DNA of 19,151 nucleotides from Alphaproteobacteria bacterium (GTDB lineage Bacteria; Pseudomonadota; Alphaproteobacteria; CAAGCB01; CAG-977), in contig JAJXEL010000027.1 of NCBI GenBank assembly GCA_021639925.1, positions 1 through 19,151 of the forward strand. The letters are read 5' to 3'. A program made the translations under genes and the position numbers. The notes beneath the pieces are model-generated. The model was not told where the DNA came from. It ran no database searches and was given only the letters and a program-made list of their open reading frames with translations. This document shows, piece after piece, positions 1-8,234 of the stretch (position 1 is the stretch's first letter; each line of letters starts with the position of its first letter).

Positions 1-23
1 TTTAATATACAAGGAAAAAACAC

Positions 24-587
24 ATGAAAATGCAAGCAAACCAGATCCGTCCCGGCTGGGTGATCGAATACAATGGCAAACCGTGTATCGTAATTGATTA
101 CGAACTGGTCATTCCCGGCAAAGGAAACGCGACCATTCAGGTGAAAATGCGCGACGTTTCCACCGGCGTAAAAACGGAACAGCGCTGGCGCACTGCCGAT
201 TTCGTCGAAAAACTGATGAGCGAAGACCGCGACTGCCAGTTTTTGTTTTCCGACGGCACGGATTTGACCTTTATGATGGTTGACACTTACGACCAGTTTA
301 CCGTTTCCAAGGATTTATTGGGCGACCGCGCCGCTTATCTGCAGGATAACATGGAAGTCGTCGTCCAGTTTATCGAAGGCAATCCCGTCGGCGTCGAATT
401 GCCGGCAAAAGTTATTCAGACGGTTGTCGAAACGGAACCCGTGATTAAAGGACAGACGGTTTCTTCTTCTTATAAACCGGCCGTTTTGGACAACGGGCTG
501 CGCATCGGCGTTCCGCCGTTTGTCGCAACGGGCGACAAAATCGTTGTTTCCACCGTCGACAATACTTATGTCGAACGGGCAAAATAG
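24..587 (+). CDS. efp: Translation elongation factor P (EF-P)
   Basis: EF-P binds the ribosome between the P and E sites and relieves stalling at consecutive prolines. The 187-aa length is the usual one, and the whole protein aligns by eye with bacterial EF-P: a KOW-like N-terminal domain (about 1-65) followed by two OB-type domains ending in YVERAK. The functional loop reads PGKGNA with Lys33 at its tip. This is the residue that EpmA/EpmB beta-lysylate in other proteobacteria; a rhamnosylated EF-P would have Arg here. The modifying enzymes are not in this window. AAGGAAAA lies 5 nt before the ATG at 24; a second in-frame ATG at 30 is less well spaced. The next gene begins 24 bp downstream, and efp is probably the first gene of the operon running to 4900. 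Any promoter lies before the window. Confidence 0.97.
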   Translation: MKMQANQIRPGWVIEYNGKPCIVIDYELVIPGKGNATIQVKMRDVSTGVKTEQRWRTADFVEKLMSEDRDCQFLFSDGTDLTFMMVDTYDQFTVSKDLLGDRAAYLQDNMEVVVQFIEGNPVGVELPAKVIQTVVETEPVIKGQTVSSSYKPAVLDNGLRIGVPPFVATGDKIVVSTVDNTYVERAK

Positions 588-611
588 TTAACCTGAAGAA
601 AGGCGCAGAGT

Positions 612-1676
612 ATGCCAAAACCGACAATCAGACCGACCCGTCCGTCATTCAGAAAGACAACGGTGCGCAAAGCCGTGGCAGAGCATCGGTCTGCGGAACG
701 GAAAGTTCAGCAAAGAAAAACCGAAATAAAAGAAAGAGCCGTTTCGCTGCTTCAGAAAAAATCCGAAGAAGCGTCTCATATCCAAAGAACGGCTTTTTCC
801 GCCAGAAAGCCGGATCCCGTCGAACAATATCGCGAATCCCGCCAGGACCGCTTTATTTCGGCGCTGTCCGCCAATCTGAACGTTATGATTCAGGCGGTGC
901 AAAGGGCCGGCCGCGGACTGGCCCGCGATTTCGGGGAACTGGAAAAGCTGCAGGTTTCCAAAAAAGGCGCGGCCGATTTTGCTTCAACGGCGGATCTGAA
1001 TTCCGAAAAGACTCTGCGCGAATACCTGCTGAAGGTACGCCCCCGCTATGGTTTCCTGCAGGAAGAAAGCGGAACGCTGGAAGGACCGGACACATCGCAC
1101 CGCTGGATTGTCGATCCGCTGGACGGCACCAGCAACTTTTTGCATGCCGTTCCGCATTTTGCCATTTCTCTGGCTTTGCAGGAAGACAAGGAAATCATCG
1201 CCGGCGTTATTTACAACCCGATTACGGGCGATTTGTTTTATGCTGAAAAAGGCGGCGGCGCCTGGGCTCTGACGGCTTCCGGGTCATGCCGTCTGCATGT
1301 GTCCAACCGCAACAAATTAAACGAAGCCGTCGTCGTTACGGGGATTCCTCATCTGGGACACTCGAATCCCGACAAATTTATCCGCCAGCTGATGCCGATG
1401 ATGCAAAAAACGGCCGGCGTACGCCGCATGGGTTCCGCCGCGCTGGATATGGCTTACGTCGCCGCGGGACGGTTTGAATGTTACTGGGAAGAAGACATCA
1501 AACCCTGGGACATCGCGGCAGGCCTGCTGATCGTCAAGGAAGCCGGCGGACGAATCTGCACGGTTAAGGGCGACGAAGATCCTTATACTGTTTTAAACGA
1601 CGGATCTGTTGTTGCAACAAACGATTATTTGTTCAATACTTTTAAAAAGCAGATGATGGAAGCGGAAAAGGGGTAA
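612..1676 (+). CDS. Inositol-monophosphatase family protein with basic N-terminal extension
   Basis: Mg-dependent phosphatase of the IMPase/SuhB/CysQ superfamily, cytoplasmic. The core (about residues 82-350) carries the family signatures: EES with Glu151/Glu152, motif DPLDGT (Asp168, Asp171, Thr173), and KPWDIAAG near Asp300, which together bind the metals and phosphate. All the ligands are present, so the enzyme should be active. The natural substrate (inositol phosphate, PAP or a sugar phosphate) cannot be read from sequence. Alphaproteobacterial homologues of about 260-270 aa usually start near residue 85. Here about 80 residues very rich in Arg, Lys and Gln precede the core. The ATG at 612 has a modest ribosome site (GAAAGG), and the next ATG in frame (VMIQ, residue 92) would remove part of the first conserved helix, so the long form is preferred. 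It sits 24 bp after efp, a pairing familiar from Alphaproteobacteria. Confidence 0.9.
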   Translation: MPKPTIRPTRPSFRKTTVRKAVAEHRSAERKVQQRKTEIKERAVSLLQKKSEEASHIQRTAFSARKPDPVEQYRESRQDRFISALSANLNVMIQAVQRAGRGLARDFGELEKLQVSKKGAADFASTADLNSEKTLREYLLKVRPRYGFLQEESGTLEGPDTSHRWIVDPLDGTSNFLHAVPHFAISLALQEDKEIIAGVIYNPITGDLFYAEKGGGAWALTASGSCRLHVSNRNKLNEAVVVTGIPHLGHSNPDKFIRQLMPMMQKTAGVRRMGSAALDMAYVAAGRFECYWEEDIKPWDIAAGLLIVKEAGGRICTVKGDEDPYTVLNDGSVVATNDYLFNTFKKQMMEAEKG

Positions 1677-1688
1677 GGAGTCAGTTCA

Positions 1689-2831
1689 TTGAAACTATCA
1701 GCAAAAACCGTCTTTTTTTTCGCCGTCGGTTTTTTAACGGCAGAGGCGGCTTTTGCTCAAATTACGGTTGATCTGGACGTTTTGACCGAAGATTTTATTC
1801 CCAAAGACGCGGTTACTTCCGCGCCGTCAGGGCAGAAAGAAAACGTTTCTTCCCCCGTTTTAAAGGCTCCGGCCGCCAAACAGAAAAAACAGCCGCCGGC
1901 AAAAGCCAAACCGGCGGCGAAACCTGTTGTAAAGAGAGCCGCGGCACCTAAAAAACCCGTAAAACCGGCGGCGCAAAAAACGGCGGCGAAACCCGCGGAA
2001 AAATACCGGATAAAGGAATCCGCCAAAAAAGACGAACACGACCGGCTGAAACCGCGCGCGAATCCTGTACCGAAAGTTAAAATTCTGGCTTCCGACGACA
2101 GCGTCAAACCGGCCGAAGAAACAATGCCGGAAACAGTGGAAGAAACGCCGGAAATATCGGCAAAACCCAAAATATCCAAACATTTTCTGGAACAGGAACG
2201 GCTGAAAAAACAAGAATCCGAACAACCCCGGCAGCCGGAAACGGAAACGCCGCAGACCGAAGAAAAGGCTTTGCCGGTAAAGGACAGTTTTTTGACCTTA
2301 AAACCGGAAAACAGCCCGACGCTTTCAAAACCCAAAACGCTTTTGTCCGCGGCGGAACAGGAAACTCCCCGCGAACAAACGGCTTCGCAGCCCGGTCCCG
2401 TCCGGTTTTCCGTCTTTTATGTTTCGGGCAAACTGACGCCGGCCGAACGTTCCGCCATACTGGCCAAAGAAGTGCCGGCGGATTGCGCGACCAAAAAAGC
2501 CCTGGACCAGAAAAAAGAGCTGCTGCATATTTTCGTGTTTGAAAGCAAATCCAGCGCTTTGACGGACGAAATGCAGGCCGCTTTGGACAGCACGGCGGAA
2601 ATGCTGAAAAAAAACCGCGGCAAACGGCTGCTTTTATATTCTTACAGCGCGGCGGACCCCGCGGAACCGGGAAAAGAAAGACAATATGCCCTGCGCCGCG
2701 CATTGATGATCCGTTCCTATTTAACGCGGAAAGGCATTCACAGCCTGCGCATTGAAATGCGTTCTTTCGGACAAAAAGGCGCCGGCGGCAAAATGCCCGA
2801 CAGAACGGATATTTTGATTGAAGACAGATAA
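1689..2831 (+). CDS. Periplasmic Lys/Pro/Ala-rich protein with degenerate OmpA-like C-terminal domain
   Basis: 380 aa. The TTG start at 1689 is supported by a TAAGGAG Shine-Dalgarno 8 nt upstream. A signal peptide is visible (hydrophobic residues 7-20, then AFA before Gln24; likely cleavage after residue 23). Residues 40-230 form a low-complexity linker rich in Lys, Ala, Pro and Glu, including repeats of KPAAK/AAKPV type, of the sort that spans the periplasm. Residues 278-380 resemble an OmpA_C peptidoglycan-associated domain: beta-strand IFVFES, helix, strand RLLLYSYS, then ALRRALMIRSYLTRKGI with conserved Arg337. The usual DGHTD motif is replaced by YSYSAAD, so the diaminopimelate-binding Asp is uncertain. 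Gaps of 12 bp on each side place it in the operon with the TolQ-like and MotB-like genes, suggesting a shared envelope function. This is a structural inference rather than a known function. Confidence 0.8.
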   Translation: MKLSAKTVFFFAVGFLTAEAAFAQITVDLDVLTEDFIPKDAVTSAPSGQKENVSSPVLKAPAAKQKKQPPAKAKPAAKPVVKRAAAPKKPVKPAAQKTAAKPAEKYRIKESAKKDEHDRLKPRANPVPKVKILASDDSVKPAEETMPETVEETPEISAKPKISKHFLEQERLKKQESEQPRQPETETPQTEEKALPVKDSFLTLKPENSPTLSKPKTLLSAAEQETPREQTASQPGPVRFSVFYVSGKLTPAERSAILAKEVPADCATKKALDQKKELLHIFVFESKSSALTDEMQAALDSTAEMLKKNRGKRLLLYSYSAADPAEPGKERQYALRRALMIRSYLTRKGIHSLRIEMRSFGQKGAGGKMPDRTDILIEDR

Positions 2832-2843
2832 GGAAACTCTGGC

Positions 2844-3833
2844 ATGGAATTACCGAACCGCTATGTAACGCGCATGTTTTTATTTCTGCTTTTGGTTGCC
2901 GGCGCGTGCGCGGTGCTGTTTCCTGCTTTGGAAAACGCTTTTTTGACGAATCCGGCTTTAAACGGCTTGATCGTCCTGGTTTTCCTGTTCGGCGTCGGAT
3001 TGAACTTTCATTCCGTTTTCGCTTTATACCGCGAAATCAGGTGGATCAAATCCCCCGTTTTGTCGTTATCCGGCGCAGATTTGGAAAAACTGCGCCTGTT
3101 ATCGCCGCTGGCGCTGGTTTTAAAGAACAATCAGGCCAAAGGAAACGCCGTTTTGTCCCCGACAATCGCTAGAACAATTTTGGATTCGGTCGGTATGCGT
3201 CTGGAAGAAAGCCGCGATATATCCAAATATCTGATCGGCTTATCCACTTTTTTGGGGCTGCTGGGCACGTTTTGGGGATTAATGGCGACAGTCGGCGCCG
3301 TCGCCGACGTTATCAGGGGGCTGAACGTTTCAGGCGAAGAAGCGACGCAGGCTTTTAACACAATAAAAAACAGCCTGGAACTGCCTTTGTCCGGCATGGG
3401 GACGGCGTTTTCGTCTTCGCTGCTGGGGTTGTCCGGCGCTTTGATCGTCGGCTTTCTGGATTTGCAGGCCGGCCGCGCGCAAAACAATTTTTATAACGGT
3501 CTGGACGAACATCTGGCTTCTTTGACGCGTTATTCTTCCGCCGTCGGCAGCCAGTCCGATGAATCCGTCACGTCAAACGGCGCTTATACGAACGCTTTGC
3601 TGGAACAGGTTGTCGAAAGTCTGGCCGATATCCGCAGCCAGCTGCAAAAAACGGAAACAAAAGCGCAGGAACGTATTCAAACGGATATGGATATGCTGCG
3701 CTTTATCAGCCGGATTGATCACAACGTCAACCAGATTGACAAACGTTCCGAAGCCCGCCAGGAAACTTTGCTGCGCGAAGTGCGGGATTCTTTTAAACTG
3801 TTGGTCCGGACGATTTCAGGGCAGGATAAATAA
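2844..3833 (+). CDS. MotA/TolQ/ExbB-type proton-channel family inner-membrane protein
   Basis: 329 aa. Four hydrophobic segments are visible at about 11-29, 40-61, 130-152 and 181-207. The last two carry the TolQ/ExbB/MotA channel signature (GLSTFLGLLGTFWGLM and PLSGMGTAFSSSLLGLSGAL), rich in Gly and small residues. A charged cytoplasmic C-terminal tail (about 210-329) is predicted helical. Family members form pentamers around a dimer of a single-pass TolR/ExbD/MotB partner and turn proton flow into movement. The partner here is very likely the next gene, which starts 5 bp after this stop. The tail and the non-flagellar setting argue against true MotA. An SD-like AAGGAAA lies before the ATG. 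Similar gene pairs occur next to rpmE in Alphaproteobacteria, annotated only as MotA/TolQ/ExbB-like. Confidence 0.9.
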   Translation: MELPNRYVTRMFLFLLLVAGACAVLFPALENAFLTNPALNGLIVLVFLFGVGLNFHSVFALYREIRWIKSPVLSLSGADLEKLRLLSPLALVLKNNQAKGNAVLSPTIARTILDSVGMRLEESRDISKYLIGLSTFLGLLGTFWGLMATVGAVADVIRGLNVSGEEATQAFNTIKNSLELPLSGMGTAFSSSLLGLSGALIVGFLDLQAGRAQNNFYNGLDEHLASLTRYSSAVGSQSDESVTSNGAYTNALLEQVVESLADIRSQLQKTETKAQERIQTDMDMLRFISRIDHNVNQIDKRSEARQETLLREVRDSFKLLVRTISGQDK

Positions 3834-3838
3834 CCGCC

Positions 3839-4900
3839 ATGCGCCGTTTCCGAAATTCCAGCGGGTATAATTTCTGGCCCAGTTTTGTTGACGCTTTGTC
3901 AACATTGCTGATTGTCGTTTTGTTTTTTTTGCTGCTGTTCGTTCTGGCTCATTTTTTCATGGGCAGGAATTTAGACACGAAAAATACGGAAATCAGCCTG
4001 TTGAATTCACAGCTGCGGGACCTGAGTTTCGAACTGTCGGCGGAACGCGAAACCAGCCGTAATTTAACGGACCGCCTGAACATTCAGACACAGGAGGCAC
4101 AAAAACTGTCAGACGAACTGACAGGCGTTAAAGACGAACAGGCCAAAGCGCTGGCGCAGATCGCCCTTTTGGAACAAGACGTCAAAGCGCTGAATCTGCG
4201 CAGACAGGAACTGGAAAAAGAAACGGCCGCAAAAAGCAAAGAGCTGAAATCCGAACGCAAAATTTCGCAGGAAGCCAAAGCGCATCTGGCGCTTTTAAAC
4301 GCGCAGACGGAAAAGCTGACCAAAGAACTGTCGCGGCTGGGAAATCTGCTGGATCAGGCGGACAAAAAGGACAAAGAGCAAAAAGCACAAATCGCTGATT
4401 TGGGAAAAAAACTGAACCGCGCTTTAGCAGCCAAAGCGTCCGAACTGGCGTCATACCGTTCGGAATTTTTCGGAACGCTGCGCAAAGTGCTGCAAGACCG
4501 GGACGATATCCGAATCGAAGGCGACAGATTCGTTTTTCAGTCGGAGCTGTTTTTTAAAAGCGGTTCCGCTTTTCTGGAAGACAAAGGAAAAAAACAACTG
4601 GACGTTCTGGCAAAAACGATCAAGGAACTGCAGCGCAAAATCCCGTCGAAAATTCCGTGGGTGTTGCGTGTTGACGGCCACACGGACAACGTACCGATTC
4701 ATAACGAACTGTATTCGTCGAACTGGCAGCTGTCGGCGAATCGCGCGATTGCCGTCGTCCAGTATCTGATTGACCGGGGCGTTCCCGCGCGTTATCTGGT
4801 CGCCGCCGGTTTTGGCGAATATCAGCCGATCGACCGCGGAAATACCGAAGCGGCGCGCCGTAAAAACCGCAGGATTGAATTTAAACTGACAGAACGGTAA
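3839..4900 (+). CDS. MotB-like OmpA-domain protein: membrane anchor, coiled coil, peptidoglycan-binding domain
   Basis: 353 aa. One N-terminal transmembrane helix (about 17-40) begins FVDALSTLL; Asp18 sits where the proton-carrying Asp lies in MotB. A long heptad-rich coiled coil follows (about 45-200, many Leu, Glu, Lys and Gln). Residues 228-350 are a full OmpA_C domain: FFKSGSAFL, VDGHTDNVPIHN with Asp283, LSANRA with Arg302, and GFGEYQPI. Asp283 and Arg302 are the expected diaminopimelate contacts, so peptidoglycan binding is well supported. It starts 5 bp after the TolQ/MotA-like gene, the usual stator order, making the two a likely proton-driven stator-like complex. No flagellar genes are in the window, and the coiled coil is longer than in MotB. 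No clear Shine-Dalgarno precedes the ATG, so translation may be coupled to the upstream gene. Confidence 0.9.
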   Translation: MRRFRNSSGYNFWPSFVDALSTLLIVVLFFLLLFVLAHFFMGRNLDTKNTEISLLNSQLRDLSFELSAERETSRNLTDRLNIQTQEAQKLSDELTGVKDEQAKALAQIALLEQDVKALNLRRQELEKETAAKSKELKSERKISQEAKAHLALLNAQTEKLTKELSRLGNLLDQADKKDKEQKAQIADLGKKLNRALAAKASELASYRSEFFGTLRKVLQDRDDIRIEGDRFVFQSELFFKSGSAFLEDKGKKQLDVLAKTIKELQRKIPSKIPWVLRVDGHTDNVPIHNELYSSNWQLSANRAIAVVQYLIDRGVPARYLVAAGFGEYQPIDRGNTEAARRKNRRIEFKLTER

Positions 4901-4928
4901 CTTTTTGCCTTTTTTTAAGGAAATACAC

Positions 4929-4957
4929 TTGAAAAGCCGAAACTTTTAGAGTATAGA
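4929..4957 (+). promoter_or_regulatory. Sigma-70-type promoter of rpmE
   Basis: TTGAAA (4929-4934) and TATAGA (4952-4957) are separated by exactly 17 bp, each matching 5 of 6 consensus bases. The start of transcription would be near 4964, giving a short leader before the rpmE ATG at 4991. It lets rpmE be expressed apart from the upstream operon, which has no visible terminator after 4900. Confidence 0.6.
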
Positions 4958-4990
4958 GAAAAAACTTATTGATTGTCTGGAGCTGAAGTT

Positions 4991-5215
4991 ATGAAAAAAG
5001 ATATTCATCCGAATTACCATGAAATCACCGTGGTTATGACAGACGGAACAGAATTTAAAACCCGTTCGACAATGGGCAAAGAAGGCGATACGATTCGTTT
5101 GGATATTGACCCGCTGGCTCACCCGGCATGGACAGGTGTTTACCGTTTGGTTGACAGCGGCGGCCAGCTGGCGAAATTTAACAAGCGTTTCGCGGCTTTT
5201 ACGGGCAAAAAGTAA
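4991..5215 (+). CDS. rpmE: 50S ribosomal protein bL31
   Basis: 74 aa beginning MKKDIHPNYHEITV, diagnostic of bL31, and ending in FNKRFAAFTGKK. It stabilises the bridge between ribosomal subunits. The CxxC zinc-binding pair of zinc-type L31 is absent; this is the C-minus form common in Alphaproteobacteria. The ATG at 4991 is chosen over an upstream in-frame TTG at 4973, because conserved L31 sequence begins exactly there and GGAG lies 9 nt upstream. The gene has its own promoter and terminator. Confidence 0.97.
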   Translation: MKKDIHPNYHEITVVMTDGTEFKTRSTMGKEGDTIRLDIDPLAHPAWTGVYRLVDSGGQLAKFNKRFAAFTGKK

Positions 5216-5234
5216 ATTTTTTGCAAAAGGTTTC

Positions 5235-5270
5235 AAAAAACGGCTTTTGTTTGTCAAAAGCCGTTTTTTT
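5235..5270 (+). terminator. Rho-independent terminator of rpmE
   Basis: A 15-bp inverted repeat (AAAAAACGGCTTTTG at 5235-5249 against its complement at 5255-5269) with a 5-nt loop runs straight into a T tract. It begins 20 bp after the rpmE stop. Confidence 0.9.
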
Positions 5271-5376
5271 ATGAAAAAATCTTTTACGCTAACTTGTTAA
5301 AAACAGATCATATTTTTACTGTTTTTTTATAAAGCCTCTTTTAATATAAAAGAAAAGAGTTTTATGGAAAAATTCC

Positions 5377-7341
5377 GTGTCCGGCATCATACATTACGAA
5401 GTTTATGTTTATCAAAGCGGCGCCTGGGACCTGTTGGGCCGATATCCATCGGAACAACGGGCGAAAGCGATTGAATACGCGCGAAATATTGAAAATTCAG
5501 AACGCAAGCCGACCAAAGTCGTACGTGAAACATACGATCTGGACACGCAGACTTTTCTGGAAGCCCTGGTATACCTCAGTGAAATTCCCAAACCTCAGCC
5601 CAGGAAGTCTTCGCCTTATGAAAACAGCGTCATTCCGACGACGATCAGACGGGACAACCGGAAAAAATCCAATCTGACCGAGGGAGTGGTTATGATTTTC
5701 CTGTCCATCGTTTTTTCCATGATGGCGGCGGGCGTAATTACGGCAGTTGCTTTGCGTATCATGTCGTCGGTCGGATTTACCGCGCAGGATATTTCCGGAC
5801 AGTTTGTCTTGGGAATGTTTACGTTTTTTTTCCTGGCGATTTCGATTCCGACGGCGATCAAGTGGGTCAACTGGGACAATCTGCTGGGTGAAAACGAAGA
5901 CGAAACGGAAAACACGGCGCCTTTATACCCTTCGGGCAAAGACGATTATCAATATTCCAAACGCGAACTGTATGAAATCGGCAACGAAGGCAAAACCAGA
6001 CCCGATTCGTTTGTTTCCAGAATCGTGCGTAAACTCTTTGACGCTTTTGACGTTCTGATGGGCAGAAAAACCCTGCAGCAACGAATAGAAGAAGCCAAAG
6101 CCGCGGCCGAAGAAGAAGAAAACAAACAGGAAGAAGCGGAAAAAGCCGCCGAAGAAGAACGCAGAAAACAGGAAGAAGAAAAAAAGGCGGCCGAACAACA
6201 ACAGGAAGAACAAATCAGCGAAGAACTGCCGGAACCCGCGGAACAGCCGGTAATCCCCGCGCAGTCCGAAGATGATCATGCGGAAATTCACGCTATTTCC
6301 GAATCGCCCGGCCCCGACCATACGGTTATCCCGGCGGAACTGGAAAAAGATTATTTAAAAATGACGGCTTTCCTGTCCATTATTTTGCGGGTACTGCAGG
6401 AAAAAAATACCCTGTTAAACACCTATGCCCGTTTCGGCATCGAATTATTTTTAGCGGGCGCATGCGAACAGCTGTGCCGGCTGAAATCCCTGTCCAAGCA
6501 GCAAAACAGGGTTATGCTGTCGGCTTTACTGGAATTGTTGGGCCGCGCGCCGACGCTGGCAGAACTGTTCTATGATAAGATCGAAGAATACATGCTGGAA
6601 CTTAAATATCTGCCCGTTATTGAAAACGGCGCCAAAAGCATGGATATTTACCTGAACAACAAATCGTCCCCCGAACTGATCAGCCTGATTCAGGCGACAA
6701 TGACGAACTGGCTGAATCCGGGGAAAAAAGAAATGGTCACATCGGGCATACATACGATCATGTTCACGGACATTGTTTCGTCAACCCATATGACGCAAAC
6801 GCTGGGCGACCGGCTGGCCCAGCAATTAATTCACCGGCATAACACGATCGTCCGCCAGGCGTTAAACACCTGCGGCGGCGAAGAAATCAAACAGACCGGC
6901 GACGGCATCATGGCGTCGTTCATGTGGGCGTCGAACGCTATTGACGCGGCGGTCGCCATTCAAAAAGCCGTCGGTGCTTACAACCGCGAATCGCCGACCG
7001 TTCCTTTAGAAGTACGAATCGGTTTAAACGCGGGCGAACCCATTGTGGAAAACAACGATCTGTTCGGCCTGACCGTTCAGATTGCCTCGCGCGTCTGCGC
7101 GGAAGCCGGCAAAAACCAGGTCTATGTTTCTTCGGTTGTGAAAGAGCTGGCCGCCGGCAAAAATTATACGTTCGCGCCGCTGGGGGAATTCAAACTGAAA
7201 GGAATCGACGCGCCCCAGACGCTTTACGAAGTCGTCTGGAACGAAGAAAAACCGAAAAAAACGGCGGACAAAAAAGATCCGGAACCGTCCAAGGAAGCTC
7301 CGAAAGAAACAGATTTTTCGGAAATCCTGCCCGAATTCTAA
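5377..7341 (+). CDS. Membrane-bound class III adenylate/guanylate cyclase
   Basis: 654 aa. It makes a cyclic nucleotide, probably cAMP. Order: a short N-terminal domain (6-70); two membrane helices (about 104-127 and 142-164) joined by a short loop; a Glu/Lys/Ala-rich coiled coil (about 233-285); a helical region of unknown role (about 320-450); and a class III catalytic domain (458-625). The catalytic domain has the metal-binding Asp465 (FTDIVSST) and Asp509 (TGDG), Lys505 as the likely adenine-selecting residue, and Arg572 as transition-state Arg. The usual Asn of that pair is Gln568 (TVQIASR), a variant I recall in alphaproteobacterial relatives. Start: GTG at 5377 with GGAA 7 nt upstream. 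An ATG at 5364 is one base out of frame (see findings). The gene stands alone, with no clear promoter seen. Confidence 0.9.
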   Translation: MSGIIHYEVYVYQSGAWDLLGRYPSEQRAKAIEYARNIENSERKPTKVVRETYDLDTQTFLEALVYLSEIPKPQPRKSSPYENSVIPTTIRRDNRKKSNLTEGVVMIFLSIVFSMMAAGVITAVALRIMSSVGFTAQDISGQFVLGMFTFFFLAISIPTAIKWVNWDNLLGENEDETENTAPLYPSGKDDYQYSKRELYEIGNEGKTRPDSFVSRIVRKLFDAFDVLMGRKTLQQRIEEAKAAAEEEENKQEEAEKAAEEERRKQEEEKKAAEQQQEEQISEELPEPAEQPVIPAQSEDDHAEIHAISESPGPDHTVIPAELEKDYLKMTAFLSIILRVLQEKNTLLNTYARFGIELFLAGACEQLCRLKSLSKQQNRVMLSALLELLGRAPTLAELFYDKIEEYMLELKYLPVIENGAKSMDIYLNNKSSPELISLIQATMTNWLNPGKKEMVTSGIHTIMFTDIVSSTHMTQTLGDRLAQQLIHRHNTIVRQALNTCGGEEIKQTGDGIMASFMWASNAIDAAVAIQKAVGAYNRESPTVPLEVRIGLNAGEPIVENNDLFGLTVQIASRVCAEAGKNQVYVSSVVKELAAGKNYTFAPLGEFKLKGIDAPQTLYEVVWNEEKPKKTADKKDPEPSKEAPKETDFSEILPEF

Positions 7342-7431
7342 AGCCGTTTTTGATTTTTTCCGAAAAATGTGCTAAGCTTGATAAAAATAGGAAGAAGTCC
7401 TAAAGCATACTGATAAGAAAAGAGGATCGCG

Positions 7432-8229
7432 ATGGCCACGACAGTTCTGAATGCAACGGCGACATCGACAAATGTCAAATCTTGGGAAAAAACGACGACG
7501 GACACGTATGCCGATTCAATCAGCACGGCGCGTGATATGGGACAGGCTCGTTTAAACTATTCGCGTTTAAACATGATAACAACGCTTTCCGAAAACGAAA
7601 CGGAAGACTGGTTTTCATTTACCGTGACTTCACGCGGAAAGCTGCGTTTGACGGCTGTAAACCTGTCTGCCGCGAATGAAGAAAAGGGAAAAGACGAAAC
7701 GACTGCAACCGACGAATTGGACGCGGCGGCCAATGATTTTGAAAAGGCCATCGAACAGTTTAAAGGTCAGGGGTTAAAGGTTGAAATTTATCAGTATGTC
7801 AACAACCGGCAAACGCTGATTGCGACGAATGAAGAAGGAAAAGGCGACCAAACCGAAGCATTTGAACAGTTAATGCGCGGGGAATATCAGGTTAAAAAGG
7901 GCGGCGGAAAATTTTACGTTCACGTCACGACAAAGGACGGCAACCCTGTATCGGAAGATACATTGTACGCTTTACAGGTTCAGTTGGGCGATAAATACGA
8001 ACACGATTACATCACGCAGGAACAATCCATTGATCATACGCAGATGACACAAGGGGATATCGCTTTGGCAAAGGCGGAAGCCACTGTAGGATCGGTAACG
8101 GCCAGCGGAAGCGTTTTAGCGGCGCAGGGGGCATGCGATATCTTATCCGCCGGGTATACAAATTTGGCGACGTTAAGGGCAAGCAAAGACGACAGCGCCG
8201 CCAACAGGATTTTAAGCTTGCTGATCTAA
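7432..8229 (+). CDS. Unrecognised 265-aa protein with PPC-like beta-sandwich features
   Basis: No family recognised with confidence. The ATG at 7432 follows AAGAGGATCGCG, a good ribosome site. The N-terminus (1-25) is Thr/Ser/Ala-rich and has no hydrophobic core, so there is no classical signal peptide. Residues 27-187 have the pattern of bacterial pre-peptidase C-terminal (PPC) domains: ENETEDWFSFTV (54-65), a strand LRLTAVNL, LKVEIYQYV, MRGEYQVKKGGGKFYVHVT (148-166) and YALQVQLGD (179-187). A charged insert (80-112) separates the early strands. The C-terminal 75 residues are Ala/Ser/Thr-rich and hydrophilic. It might be a cell-surface or non-classically exported protein, but this is a guess. 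It is monocistronic and ends just before a strong terminator. Confidence 0.7.
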   Translation: MATTVLNATATSTNVKSWEKTTTDTYADSISTARDMGQARLNYSRLNMITTLSENETEDWFSFTVTSRGKLRLTAVNLSAANEEKGKDETTATDELDAAANDFEKAIEQFKGQGLKVEIYQYVNNRQTLIATNEEGKGDQTEAFEQLMRGEYQVKKGGGKFYVHVTTKDGNPVSEDTLYALQVQLGDKYEHDYITQEQSIDHTQMTQGDIALAKAEATVGSVTASGSVLAAQGACDILSAGYTNLATLRASKDDSAANRILSLLI

Positions 8230-8234
8230 AACAG

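Noticed and set aside
1757..2703. Several minus-strand frames of 120-199 aa
   Set aside because: Antisense to the Lys/Pro/Ala-rich gene; Phe/Gly/Arg-rich low-complexity peptides mirror the repetitive codons.
2844..4900. True flagellar MotAB
   Set aside because: The first protein differs from MotA in its tail, the second has a much longer coiled coil, and no flagellar genes are nearby.
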